Shown here: piece by piece, positions 1-11,118 of the stretch
Position numbering within the stretch: the first letter of the stretch is position 1
Layout of the letters: each line of letters begins with the position of its first letter
Origin: Mermis nigrescens
Lineage: Eukaryota; Nematoda; Enoplea; Mermithida; Mermithidae
Assembly (NCBI GenBank): GCA_036768485.1
Contig: JAVLUZ010000154.1
Span: 30,809,089 to 30,873,088 of the forward strand
DNA: 64,000 bases
Direction of reading: 5' to 3'
Program-made: the position numbers and the translations under genes
Notes under the pieces: generated by a model
What the model was told of the DNA's origin: nothing
Databases searched by the model: none
What the model saw: only the letters and a program-made list of their open reading frames with translations

Positions 1-606
1 CGACCTATGGAAACATCCAGTGGAAGTAGCATGCTTCCTGGGGCTGGATTCGACTGATCAATGATTGAGCGCTGCTACAACAACAACAACTACTGCTGCT
101 TGCGCTGGATTCTACATGTAGTTTGCATTTGCCTATAATTAACTTACGTCCTAATAACTATTACACAAGAAACGCGTTTCAAAGCAGGCGGTTCCCATTC
201 AATTAAATGTAGAAGTGTTTTTTTGTGAAGATAGGTTTTTGAAAACGTACAATTTCCAAAGCAATAGAACGTATTTGTCAACTCTAAATCTTTTAGCCAC
301 TAGCTACAAATGAATGAGATAAAAATAGCATTTGGTTTAATAAGTTAAGTGAAGGAATCGAAAACATACAGATTGTCCTGAACATTTATTCAACAAAAGC
401 TCATTCATACACAGTAGTAAAGATATAACAATGACTAAGCATACATATGGTCGAATCAGTACAGTTCTCAAAATTAACACTTGCCCATTGATAAATAACT
501 GGCAGTATCACATCCTGTACAAAATACGAATTACACTAAATTTTCTTTGGCCATTTTTAGACCTTGCCCTGGCCGGGGCCGGGGATGCTGAAAAATGGCT
601 GGGCGG
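1..606. other. Non-coding, no gene seen
   Basis: AT-rich sequence with a short run of CAA/CAG-like triplets near 78-95 and no ORF with a convincing product. A short GC-rich patch at about 559-600 (CCTGGCCGGGGCC) precedes the fold-back element. Confidence 0.5.
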
Positions 607-1072
607 TTGATCACTATGCGCGAGCATGAATCAGTTTGAGAATCATAAATTTGATTGGTGAATTTTAATAGCATATATTTTGTTATTTTAAAATTTGAAC
701 AGTTTGTTCACGCCACAGTAATCCGTATCAAACCGCTAAAATATTGTCAACAGTACTGGGGCATGCATACGATTACATAACTTATTTTTAACAACATTCA
801 TAATGGAAAACGCGTTCAACAGCAGCATTCGAAAATGGTAACCAAGATTTGTCCATCTTTAATTCGTTTTTTGTCCTTGTCCATATGTGTGCTTAATTTT
901 ACGTAATCGTATGCATGCCCCAATCCTGTTGACAATATTTTAGCGGTTCGATACGGACTACTGTGGCGTGAACAAACTGTTCAAATTTTGAAATAACAAA
1001 ATATATGCTATTAAAATTCACCAATCAAATTTATGATTATCAAACTGATTCTAGCTTGTGCGTAGTGATCAA
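607..1072. mobile_element. Short fold-back (inverted repeat) element
   Basis: Two arms of about 165 bases, roughly 607-778 and 902-1072, are near-perfect reverse complements around a loop of about 120 bases. The ends read TTGATCACTA and TAGTGATCAA. No protein is encoded, so this is a non-autonomous terminal-inverted-repeat or fold-back element. I could not identify a target-site duplication with confidence, so the superfamily is open. Confidence 0.75.
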
Positions 1073-1189
1073 ATCAAAATCAATATGGCATAAAAAAGGA
1101 AAAATGATATGGAGAATGAACAAATGAAACGATGAATTATTAACTCAACTTGGACGATGAACTTCGATAAGAAACACCCGGGCTCCGGA

Positions 1190-1679
1190 CAGTGTTGTCA
1201 GGTCTAAATTTTCAGCATCCATAAATTCATCCATAGAAATCCGAAAATTTCCCTAGATTTCTGATATTATTGTAACAACACTAACCTTCGTGTAGGTACT
1301 TAAATTTTGCTATTCTTTCAAATAAAATTAGTCGAATCGATGGCGACTGTTCATAACACGATATTTTAGAAGAATCGGAATAAATTCTACCGTGATCATA
1401 GGGCTGAAAACCAAAGTCCTGAAATAAAAATAGGTCAGCTGAGCTGGGCACGCATCGGCTGTGCTGTTGGCTTCTCTTGAAGAAAACTTGCAGTGATTGA
1501 TTGCTGCCTCTAAACTCACTAGAATTTAATACTTCAATAATTAATGAAAAACCCCAAAAAAAACCTCAAAAATTTCGAAAAACCCCCATGAAATCCCCCG
1601 TGAGCTAAAACCCCAAAAAAGCCCCCAAGAACCGTAAAAAATTCCCTGAAATGGGGGAACCCCCAACCTGGCAACCCTG
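1190..1679. mobile_element. Degenerate hAT-like element with CAGGGTTGCCA-type end
   Basis: The right end (about 1545-1679) is rich in AAAACCCC and ends in CAACCTGGCAACCCTG, closely matching the right end of the element at 58029-58204. A possible left end, CAGTGTTGTCAGGT, lies at 1190. No clean 8-bp target duplication is visible at this copy, so the left boundary is tentative. Confidence 0.45.
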
Positions 1680-1778
1680 CAGCATTTGTGTAGCTGGTTC
1701 ACATATGTATTAACATAGTCATATTATAAGGGCATATGTGTGCGGTCGATAGCATCAGACAAAACGAGAGAAAGTTGC

Positions 1779-1853
1779 TGGCAGTCGGATTCGAAACGTG
1801 GACAGACCCCTTGCTCTAAAGTTCAGAACCATAACCAATCGACTAACGCTGCT
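1779..1853 (-). repeat. tRNA-like sequence, probably the head of a SINE
   Basis: On the minus strand a Pol III A-box match (TAGTCGATTGG) is followed at tRNA-like spacing by a B-box match (GTTTCGAATCC, 10 of 11 consensus positions). The stems do not fold into a clean cloverleaf, so I read it as tRNA-derived (SINE or tRNA pseudogene) and not a working tRNA. It lies in the extra segment (about 1725-2090) of the left arm of the surrounding fold-back element. Confidence 0.4.
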
Positions 1854-2109
1854 TAATTTCGATAAAGATTGCAAGGTATTTGTGATGTTTTGCTGGTTTA
1901 CCAGCTGATTAGGCTTAGGCTTAGTATCATGGACTGACCAAAATGTTGGTGCCAGCCTTTAAAATAAGCCTAAGTAATGGGATGCAACTCGCGTATGAAT
2001 CTACTGGAAAAATCTCGTGACTGCCTTATTTGTTTCCGACTTGACTCAAATCAAACCAGTTAGGTGGCAGCTTTCACCGGATACACTTGCTGTATACGTA
2101 CCGGGCATA

Positions 2110-2460
2110 AGTAAAAGGTGGCGCTGGCGCTGGCGCTGGCCCTGGCACACATGGGTAAAAGGTGGTGCTGGCCATGGCGCTGGCACTGGCCCTGGCCCTC
2201 GGCAACTGGGTAAAAGGTGGCGCTGGCGCTGGCCCTGGCCTTCGCCTACTGGGTAAAAGGTGGCGCTGGCGCTGGCCCTGGCCATTGCCACCTGGGTAAA
2301 AGGTGGCGCTGGCGCTGGCCCTGGCCAACTGGGTAAAAGGTGGCGCTGGCGCTGGCCCTGGCCCTCGCCAACTGGGTAAAAGTTGGCGCTGGTCCTGGCC
2401 ATTGCCACCTGGGTAAAAGGTGGCGCTGGCCCTGGCCCTTGTCAACTGGGTAAAAGGTTA
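2110..2460. repeat. GC-rich minisatellite, left arm
   Basis: Tandem units of about 40-60 bases built on GGGTAAAAGGTGGCGCTGG followed by GGCGCTGGCCCTGGCC variants. The local GC content is far above that of the surroundings. The long overlapping ORFs here, on both strands, translate only the repeat. Confidence 0.9.
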
Positions 2461-3714
2461 TGCCGGCACTCAGCTTTGGCCACAGCCAAGTGGGTAAAAG
2501 GTACCGCCAACCATTTGCCCTAGCTGATGTCAGAAAAGCTGGCAAAGATGTTTTATATAGCTTCTCTGAAACATCAAAATACGGGTTGAACTCAATTATA
2601 GTCATTTATTATTCATATGAAGGTAGAAGGCATCTTAAATGTTGTACAGACATAGTAACGTATTGAACTGAAAATTTTAAAATTATTTGAGTGATTGTTT
2701 GAGCAAAATTAACTTTTTAAAATGCAGAAAATACTTGGTTGACTATAACTTTCGATTTCAACAAAAATTTTAGATGAATATATTTCCTTTTTACGCAAAA
2801 TAAATTATTCCATACGTTCTTCGCGTAAAATTTAGTTTTTGTGATGCAGAAGATATGTGGCTCTACGCCGCTTTTGACAGTCAATTAATATTTTCATCGA
2901 AAAATTGTAAAGGAATGAATCAAGTGGGTAAAACGTGGTGCTAGTTTTGGCCATGACCATGGCCAAGTCGGTAAAAGGTGGCACTGGCGCTGGCCTCGGC
3001 TGGGTAAAGGTGGCGCTGGCGCTTTTGCCAACAGTAAACTGACAGTTTACAGTAATTGCAGATTAACTGAAGGTATTTAATCGCATCTCTCAGCTTGGGG
3101 ATAAAGCAGTTGAAACACAAACTGCCTTTAAATATGGGCATGAACTTCAAGAAATATTTAATTCCCATGAACTTCAATAAATATTTAATCTCTAAGCTGA
3201 GAGATGTGATCAAATTCTATCACTTAATCTGCTTGTTTTAGCTGCTTTCGTTTTATGTGACAGAAAACTTACTTACAATTACTGTATACTGTCAGTTTAC
3301 TGATGGCAAAAGCGCCAGCGCCTCCTTTTACCCAGCCGAGGCCAGCAACTTAATTTTACACAAAGAACGTATGGAATAATTTATTTTTCGTAAAAAGGAA
3401 CTATATTCAGCTAAAATTTTTGTTAAAATCGAAAGTTATAGTTAACAAAGTATTTTCTGCATTTTAAAAGTTAATTTTGCTCAAAAAATCACTCAAATAA
3501 TTTTAAAATTTTTGGTTAAATACGTTAGTATAGTCTGTACAACATTTAAGATGCCTTCTACCTTCATCTGAGTAATAAATAACTATAATTGAGTTAAACC
3601 CGTATTTTGATGCTTCAGAGAAGCTATATAAAACATCCTTGCTAGCTTTGCTGACATCAGCTAGGGCAAATGGCTGGGGCTATCTTTTACTCACTTGGCT
3701 GTGGCCATAGCCAA

Positions 3715-4052
3715 GCAGAGCGCCAGCACCACCTTTTACTCAGTTGACAAGGGCCAGGGCCAGCGCCAGCGCCACCTTTTACCCAGATGGAAATGGCCAG
3801 GGCCAGCGCCAGCGCCACCTTTTACCCAGTTGGCGAGGACCAGCGCCAGCGCCACCTTTACCCAGTTGGAGAGGGCCAGGGCCAGCGCCAGCGCCACCTT
3901 TTACCCACTTGGCCATGGCCAAGGCCAGCGCCAGCGCCAGTGCCACCTTTACCCATTTGGCCATGGCCAAGGCCAGCGCCAGCGCCATTGCCAGCGCCAC
4001 TTTTACCCATGTGCGCCAGGGCCAGCGCCAGCGCCAGCGCCGCCTTTTACCC
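3715..4052. repeat. GC-rich minisatellite, right arm (inverted)
   Basis: Reverse-complement partner of the left-arm array, with units of GCCAGCGCCAGCGCCACC and TTTTACCCA. Unit number and spacer words differ from the left arm, so the two arrays have changed independently since the element formed. Confidence 0.9.
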
Positions 4053-4120
4053 ATGCCCGTATACGTACCTATAACGTGGCTATCTTAACACATATGTGAA
4101 CCAGCTACACCAATGCCAAC

Positions 4121-4375
4121 CATACGTGGGCAGCAAGAAAATTCTGGGGGGGGTGCAAGATTTTTTGAAGGTCGAAAAATGGCCTTAAAAATGGTGGTAT
4201 GGCGATAAAAACACCATTTTTCGACGTTTCTCATCAAGCACTATCCATTGACATCAAAAAATTGCGAAAAAAACGAAAAAAATTTTCAAAAATTGAATTC
4301 TGGGGGTATTTTGATTTCTGGGGGGTATTTTGGTTTCTGGGGGGTGCAAACCCCCCCCCCCCACGCCCAGGTATG
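4121..4375 (+). mobile_element. MITE family C, copy 1
   Basis: A 255-base non-coding element with ends CATACGTGGGC and GCCCAGGTATG, flanked by a perfect 8-bp target duplication, ATGCCAAC (4113-4120 and 4376-4383). The 8-bp duplication points to a hAT-type transposase. The interior has the family hallmarks: TGCAAGATTTTTTGAAGG, a CACCATTTTTCGACG stretch and a GAATTCTGGGGGTATTTTG stretch. It landed at the outer edge of the large fold-back element. Confidence 0.9.
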
Positions 4376-4592
4376 ATGCCAACCCTGCTAGCAAATAGCA
4401 ATTCGGATAAGCAGCGTATACAGTAAAATCCTAAAATCTATTAAAATTCTTCACCGTAATAACTTCCGTTGTGGTTAAAAAAATTTTTTTGTGATTCAAA
4501 CAAAAAATTTCGCTCTTAAAAGATTTTTACAGACGACAAAAATTGGTGAAGCACAACAATTATAGATCAAATCAAAGAAAATGCAAGCAGTT

Positions 4593-4758
4593 TATAGTGT
4601 GCTTCACACAAGTTTGAGCATAAAATTTGAAACTATGTTGCGATGTCCAGATTGCGATTATAGTATTCATTCGATATATATAATTATCGTAATCCATTCG
4701 CAAACATTCGAAGAAAATTCTTAAAATTTATGCTCAAACTTATGTGAAACAAACTGTA
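4593..4758 (-). mobile_element. MITE family F copy
   Basis: About 165 bases with terminal inverted repeats around CACACAAGTTTGAGC and CTCAAACTTATGTGAAAC. The interior contains ATTGCGATTATAG and ATAATTATCGTAATCC, as in the copies at 35.4, 36.1, 45.1 and 61.0 kb. The family ends suggest TA target sites (Tc1/mariner-like MITE). It is non-coding. Confidence 0.75.
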
Positions 4759-5108
4759 GTTAAGCATTGTTATTTCGTTGAACAATGCCTCATGAATTCT
4801 GTATGTACAACTCGGTGTGATTTGATAGAAGCGGTTTAAAATTAAGGCAGCAGTCGTGCGTGATATTATGTTTTCGGAGGCTACAGTAACTGCTTCTTTC
4901 CTATTTACTGTAGGTGACTAGATCTCGCTTTGTAGCTGCGTAGTAAAGATGTGGTTTTCAATAACAGTTTTGCGACATATGTACACATAATTTATCCTCG
5001 TCTTTTAGCAGACCAATCAACTTACAGATAAATATCGCGCATGCAGCTTATCCTTAGTTGACACTTTAAACACAATAGACTTAAATATAAGCAACGCCGC
5101 GAATTTCC

Positions 5109-5172
5109 GCATAGCGTAGTAGTAAAATGTCTGCTTGTCGACGAAGCAACCGTGTTCGAATCCAGCCTGTAG
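5109..5172 (+). repeat. tRNA-like sequence (SINE head or tRNA pseudogene)
   Basis: The A-box-like TAGCGTAGTAG is followed by a perfect 5-bp anticodon-type stem, TGCTT/AAGCA, with a 7-base loop (GTCGACG, anticodon position CGA). A B box, GTTCGAATCC, lies at 5154-5163. The T and acceptor stems do not pair well, so a functional tRNA is unlikely. The sequence differs from the tRNA-like element at 1.8 kb. Confidence 0.45.
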
Positions 5173-5453
5173 CTTTTTATTTAGTGCACTTACTGTAGTT
5201 TGTCCCAGTACTGATCAAATGCTTAAGTCAAATTTATATGGGCGGATTAGTGCATTGAAAATGAAAGAATCTCAGCCACTCGCTCTAAGTGAACTGAGCT
5301 GATCTGTCGAATTACGCTTATTCGTCTTGTTTCGCTTACTGTAGCCTTTTGAAAAATTGACTGAAAAGCTCTCGAATAAATAAAACAAACTATAGTTTTT
5401 CGAGCGGATTTATGCGCTCCTAGGTCAGAAAATCAAAAAATAGACTATGGGCT

Positions 5454-5597
5454 CCTTTAGTCTGTTTAACATAAGGTTGGCCATAAATTTTAAAAACTAA
5501 CATAAGTTTGGCCATAAATTTTAAAAAGCTATCTCCGAAATTTTTGCCGATGAAAATTCTTAAAATTTGCACGAAGTTATATGAAACAGACTATAGC
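5454..5597. mobile_element. Diverged MITE family F copy
   Basis: Ends resemble TAGTCTGTTTAACATAAGG and GTTATATGAAACAGACTATA. The interior has a partial internal duplication of CATAAGTTTGGCCATAAATT. It is degraded compared with the other F copies. Confidence 0.55.
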
Positions 5598-5606
5598 ATC
5601 CAATTC

Positions 5607-5865
5607 CATACGTGAGCGTGTGTGGGGCTTAAGGGGTATGCATCCCCCAGACACCGAAACCCCCAGGAACCAAAATATCCCCAGTATTCAATTTTTGAAA
5701 TTTTTCTTGTTTTTTCGCAATTTTTTGATGCCAATGGATAGTGCTTCATGAGAAACGTTGAAAAATGGTGTTTTTTCGCCATAACTACCACCATTTTTAA
5801 GACCATTTTTTGAACTTTGAAAGAAATTGCATCCTTTCCAGAATTTTGTTGTTGGCCCACCTATG
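5607..5865 (-). mobile_element. MITE family C copy, minus orientation
   Basis: A 259-base copy, reversed relative to the 4121-4375 element, with ends CATACGTGAGC and GGCCCACCTATG. The flanking 8-mers do not match well, so this copy is older or its edge has decayed. Confidence 0.75.
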
Positions 5866-6460
5866 ATAATATCTATTCGAAATCAGATAAACTTACGATT
5901 TCTCCACATGAATTATCTAACGCCTTTAAAATGCCTGTTTATGGTTTTAAGTTTATGGTCTATGCCAATATTTCGGGTGAGGTTCTCGAAACATTCCTTT
6001 GCGATGAAACGTACGAGTTTAAGCTACGTTGGCGATGAGAGGGGTTGAAATGGAAATTTATACTTTATCGCCTCGGCTGTTCAAGCGACGTTAGCTGACC
6101 GAGCGCGTTTCCTCAAGATTACGGAGAAATTGGAAAATTAAATGTTTTTCTGTTATTTGTGCTATTTATGTCGTTTATGAGTATTGCACGCTACGCTTGC
6201 GTTTATCATCGCTATTTTATATCAAGTGCTTCAGTAGTTTCGGATTAGAGGTGGATTCAACCGATGTTTTGATGCAGATGTCTTTGTACAACAGAGAAGC
6301 TCAAAAAACGAATGACGCAGTGATCTTAACTTCTCTGATACTTGACCAAATTAAATACGTTTTGTTTTTTCTGAGAGCCTATTACCTCTACAAGAAAGCG
6401 CCAAGTTTTCAATTGTACTGTAGAAAAATTGGAAAATTAAATCTTTTTCTTTTATTTGTG

Positions 6461-6552
<92 letters not shown>

Positions 6553-8590
6553 ATATTATATACCTATATATAAAGTAGTTATTCCGCATGAATCATTGGT
6601 TTTGAGGTCATATTCTCGTCCTTCCTCATTTTCGTTTAATGTGGAGATTTGTATACTTGTGTGCACGCAGTGCATACATGAGTATTATGTGCATAAACAT
6701 TTGAAGAGTGCATAGGTACTTGAAATATTTCGCAATAGAAATTCGTGCAAATTCGAAACGCTTGAACGATTTTTTCGCAATTGTTCCATTTTAATAACTC
6801 GCTTAATTGTTGTACGCAACGACCGCTTGAAAAAATGACAAAATCCTTGTCTCTTTTCTAGGTTAACGCCGATGTCATTGACAGCCGGTGTATATATAAT
6901 TATGCTTCACTCATCGAAATTATCACTTTTCGTATTGCTTTACATTTGGCTCATTCTGGAAATTTTAGCCAATATTACCTGCGCATTATTATAGCCGCTT
7001 TTCAAAATTTCATTTTTCGAAGGCCTGAGATTCAAAAGCTGAATACATACACATACTACGTCGGAACAGAGTAAGAATCCGCACTATGTATGTAGTCTGA
7101 TATAGTTTTTGCTACAATTTAGAATTTTCGAAGAATTTTAAGTTAAAGTTGATTTTTAAAATTTTTAAATTATTCACAGATTTAAGATTTTAAATCCTGC
7201 ATAATTTGTGCACATCTTGCGCGCCTATCCTCCACAATAAGGGAACTAAGAAAAATGAAGGAAAACAAATCGCGAAAGTTGGAATTTTTTGAATAGTTTT
7301 AGTGATTCACTTCTAACTGATACTTTCCGCACTGATCCCGAAATTGAGTTTTTTCGAGCTGAAGTGTTAGCTGATAAATGCTGTGAATCGATGTTCCTTC
7401 CTCTTGCCTGCTATCAAAAGACATTTACAGTGTATTTACCCACTTTTTATATATACATATGTACCTTTCGCATGTTTTACTTATGTTATGTTTTTAGAGT
7501 CTTTTGTCGCGTTTTTGTTCTTTACTAAAAGCAAGTTCTATTTTTTTCTTAAAATTATTCCACTCAATTGTTTTTCATTTATGTATTTTTCCTTTGTTGT
7601 TCCTCTCTTTCGTCAAATTGATGACTGATTAAATTTGTAATTAATTTTATACTTGATACTTAGATATATAGTTATTTTTATTTATGTTCATTTTTCGTAG
7701 TTTATTTTGTATATTCATTTGTCGTCCTTTTAAGTCGCTGATTGCATAGTTAATTACACGTGGGCGAGGGCAATTCATAAAATCGAAGAGATTTGAGAAA
7801 CAATAAATAATTTCAGCAGACGCCAGACGCAAATAATTCATTTTTTTAAGTTTTTTGTTTTTCTGCGATTTTCAGCAAAAAATCCCTGTGTTACATTAAA
7901 ATTGCAACAATATACCTCTGAAACTTTTAAGGATCACTCCGCACAATTTTGGTCCTGCGCAGTGCCCAACTTATGCATGAAAACCTTCCGAATCTTCGGA
8001 TCTCAATCTAAATTCAGAAAAATGCATGAAAAAACTTATTTGAAGGTTCATTTGTCTGAAACAAGTATGAAGACTTAAATATGATGAAATTTTTTTTGCA
8101 GGATGGATCCTGTACACGAATCCTACTCTTGAAGAACTTGACGATTTTTTTTTGCAATTTTCTACACAACTCTAAAAGGGATGTAGTGGAAAGCCGAAAA
8201 ATGATTTTATCGCCTTCTACCACTTCTTTTTAGACCAGTTTTTAAGCTTTGGACATTTCCTAGTCGTTAAACGCTCTTATATTTCTAAGCGGGTGAAGAA
8301 GATTCATAAAATATAAGGGAAGACATTTGAAGGCTTTCAGCTCCCTCCCCTACCCCATTACCCTCCCCTGAATTCTTTGTTCGATTTACTCTAATTTTTT
8401 TGTTATTTTTTCTAGATGTACGTAGCGTAGTCAGAAACGCCAAAAATGATGTTTTTGACGTGTATCTTACCGGTTTTGAGCCAAAAAGGACTGCAAAATT
8501 TTTTTCCTAAAAATTTTGCCCTTCAGAATCCTCATACTGTGTATGTCTAGCGAGAAAAATTCATTTTGTGTTATACTTTTAAAATTTATT
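5866..8590. other. Gene-poor AT-rich stretch
   Basis: No gene can be supported. Open frames at 5817-6048, 6197-6460 and 7289-7528 have no recognisable domain, signal peptide or splice context. A 45-base sequence (GAAATTGGAAAATTAAAT core) near 6120-6169 is repeated near 6419-6466, where the second copy runs directly into an (AT)n tract. Confidence 0.5.
6462..6546. repeat. (AT)n microsatellite
   Basis: About 42 uninterrupted AT dinucleotides. ORFs through it encode only alternating Ile-Tyr. Confidence 0.97.
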
Positions 8591-8598
8591 TTTAAGAC

Positions 8599-8883
8599 AT
8601 GATGAACATCATGCACATTCGTCTCTTTATGATCATTTGCATGATTCTACTGTTTACTGCTACTTCATCCGAGTTATCGCCCGACAAATGCAACGAAACG
8701 GGGGGCAGAAGGCGCTCCACGGCCAGTTTTCGGCGATCCACAGTTCGAGCCCGTGACAATGGGAGAAACGAAATGAAAAGAAACGACTGCGGCAGATTGA
8801 ACAATTGTTGCATGAAAGCGTGCAAAAATTCCTACACCGTTACTTGTCATTTGATGGATGATTCGACTTGCACTTGCTTGTGA
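8599..8883 (+). CDS. CRP-1: secreted eight-cysteine peptide
   Basis: Intact 94-residue ORF. A hydrophobic signal peptide spans about residues 1-24 (second in-frame ATG at 8602), followed by a very basic mature peptide. Framework cysteines are at 31, 64, 70, 71, 75, 83, 91 and 93. The pattern C2-x5-CC-x3-C-x7-C-x7-C-x-C is shared with four other genes and one pseudogene in this window. The C1-C2 loop is the longest of the family (32 residues) and Arg-rich, with an internal RRST repeat. It is the only member on the plus strand. It appears to be a single exon. No AATAAA is seen close behind the stop; a tandem ~85-base repeat begins about 25 bases downstream. The family is unrecognised; a secreted peptide is certain only by inference from sequence. 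Confidence 0.75.
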   Translation: MMNIMHIRLFMIICMILLFTATSSELSPDKCNETGGRRRSTASFRRSTVRARDNGRNEMKRNDCGRLNNCCMKACKNSYTVTCHLMDDSTCTCL

Positions 8884-8904
8884 TCATACTTCTGGATACT
8901 TATT

Positions 8905-9240
8905 AGCGTAGGAGGGCCTGGCTGGACATAACCCCCCGAGAATCTAAAATTAAATTTTCGATGCTGTTTTTAGCGATTTTGTCCACATTGGCGTAGGAGG
9001 GTGTGGCTCGACTCCTCCTCCCCGAGACCCTGAAATAAAATTTTCGATACTATTTTTAGCGATTTTTTTCCACATTGGTGTAAGAGGGTCTGGCTGGTCT
9101 TCCCCCCGTGACCCTAAAATTAAATCCCGATACTGTTTTTAGCGATTTCGCCTACATTGGCGTATGAGGGTCTGGCTGGACCCCGACCCCCGAGACCCTA
9201 AAATTAAATTTTTGATGCTATTTTTAGTGATTTTGCCCCT
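8905..9240. repeat. Four tandem ~85-base repeats
   Basis: Four imperfect units start near 8906, 8989, 9073 and 9159. Each begins TTGGCGTAGGAGGG or similar, then a C-rich CCCCCGAGACCC stretch, then TTTTAGCGATTTT. The last unit leads into TTGCCCATGTGTG, the end motif of the CATGGGC MITEs, so the array probably grew inside such an element. Confidence 0.75.
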
Positions 9241-9344
9241 TCGGACTACGTACCCTCTAGAATTTGGTTGTTGCCCATGTGTGCTTGAAGCAGAGATGGG
9301 AGATTCCCAAAAATTCATGTTTGGTTGTTCCTTGCCCAGTTACT

Positions 9345-11110
9345 GATCGCCTACGTATCTAAAATCCGCTGAAGGGAAAAGGAAAATTTTGCTTGGGAAG
9401 GCGAAGTTGAGAACAAACATTAAATTTTAAATTTTTCTGCAAAAATTCTAGACTTTGACCAGAAACCATATATAAATGTATAGTTTTCATGCATCTTACA
9501 GGCAATTTTAGCTAAAAAATCCCTGGCTAATCCTCTGGTAGAAAGCTTACATTAATGCTAAAATATTGCGCAACCCTAGATCACGTTTTCTTATCAATTT
9601 ACGTGCAGTTTTGATTTACATTTACACGAGGGCGTAGGCTATATTTGTAGACCTTCGATCGAGAATCCTAAATAACCTTCTAAGATTACAGTAGACCACA
9701 GAATCGAATTTTTGGCAAGTTTTTCGCGACTTTTTACCAGTTTTGTTCCATCCAGACCCCAGAATGCGGTTATTATCCTTATAAGTTTGCTTCCATTTTT
9801 CGCCTTAAGCCTTGTTTCTTTAGAAAGTTTCCTTTTTGCCCTGAGGAGGCATTCGTATCTTTAATGGTGCTTGTGTATCATGAGCAACGCTGATTTAACC
9901 AATGACGAAAAAATACATTGTGTTTTAGGCTTTCTAGTTAGAATGTAGGTTTATCATATTCTGACATAAAATCACGAGAAAAATTGAAATATAATTTTAG
10001 CTCATTCTGATCTTAGCGTCCTGTAGGATCTCGGAAAGTGATTCATTATCTAATGACCTATTTTCTCGATAACTCGCCAGTTATGCTAATGCGGATGACG
10101 TAGTTCGGTCTAAATCTGGTGCGCTCGGGTAACAAAATTTAGCAAATTAGGCAATTTTCACTCTCGAAATTTTTTATGAAGTGGTTTCGAGGATGCTTTG
10201 GAACCGAATATTCATTCATACCGACTATTATTGGATAATTTGCATTTATTAAAAAAGAACATTTATATGAATCGTTCTAGATTTTATTTTTGATTCTTAT
10301 TCGCTTAAATGTCTATTACTACTAATCGACGCTTCAATGAAGTAATCTTAACGTTACAAAATAAATTTTTATTACGTTGAAAAAAATACCAGATAATGCA
10401 TATGTGCGAACAACAATATGAACGTCGTTTATTGTATTTTTGTCTATTATGCATTACATTATACGCACTTCGTCGTCAAAAGAAGGGATTATTTTCTTAT
10501 TATTATTATTCAGCAGTGTTTGTTTTGCTGTAAATCAATGACAACAAACCGCGATCGAATATCAATTTTGTGATTTTAATAAAAGAGTCGAAATGGTGAA
10601 CAAAATGTTGTTGTCACTTGCATGCATATTTACCATTATAAATATAGCATTGAATTGTGAAGAGAATCTAGTAGTTAATTTCAAAATTTAAGATTTTGGC
10701 AAACAGCTATCTCTGACAAAGTTTGTCCACACGAGACCTCATTTCTGATATAAAACTCTAATTTTTTTCTGGCCATTCATGATAAAAAAATCCGTAGCAT
10801 TCGCTGAAAATTCGAATTAGCTCTTTTGTATCATCCTAATAAACGTTTCCTTAGCATAATAACTCGACTTTATGTTCTTTGGTTGAAAAGCTCTAGAACG
10901 CATATCACTTGCTTCATGCTCGGCTCGGGTAATACAAAGACTCAACAAATTATTGAATTTTTGTCCTTTCCGTTTAGTAACGTGGAGTTTTTATAGAACC
11001 CTGCCATTCTCTTGAACTTACATATCTCTTTGGCGAGGATATATTAGGCTATTATGTAAGGTTCGCATTAAATGTGGGCGCGGGAATGAGGTGTTGAATG
11101 TACCTACATG
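9345..11110. other. Gene-free AT-rich stretch
   Basis: No ORF of substance, splice-bounded exon or clear repeat end was recognised. Confidence 0.45.
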
Positions 11111-11118
11111 GGAAGCAT

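Larger units (their letters stand above)
1682..4116. mobile_element. Large fold-back element with minisatellite arms
   Basis: About 2.4 kb forming one large inverted repeat. Outer ends at 1682-1740 and 4072-4116 are reverse complements (GTAGCTGGTTCACATATGT inside both). Moving inward, GC-rich minisatellites (2110-2460 and 3715-4052) oppose each other. Next come unique arms (2500-2660 against 3510-3680; 2760-2850 against 3340-3440), then inner segments around 3018-3110 and 3187-3330. The left arm carries an extra ~365-base segment at about 1725-2090 that includes a tRNA-like sequence. The layout resembles Drosophila FB fold-back elements, whose long inverted repeats are made of tandem subrepeats. 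No transposase is seen. Confidence 0.8.

Noticed and set aside
2017..2605. Four overlapping ORFs of 79-123 codons
   Set aside because: They translate the GC-rich minisatellite in several frames; being open in all frames is a property of the unit length.
3695..4099. Further ORFs up to 134 codons
   Set aside because: Same minisatellite in the right arm of the fold-back element.
6197..6715. 172-codon ORF
   Set aside because: Its second half is the (AT)n tract read as Ile-Tyr, and the first half has no domain or splice support.
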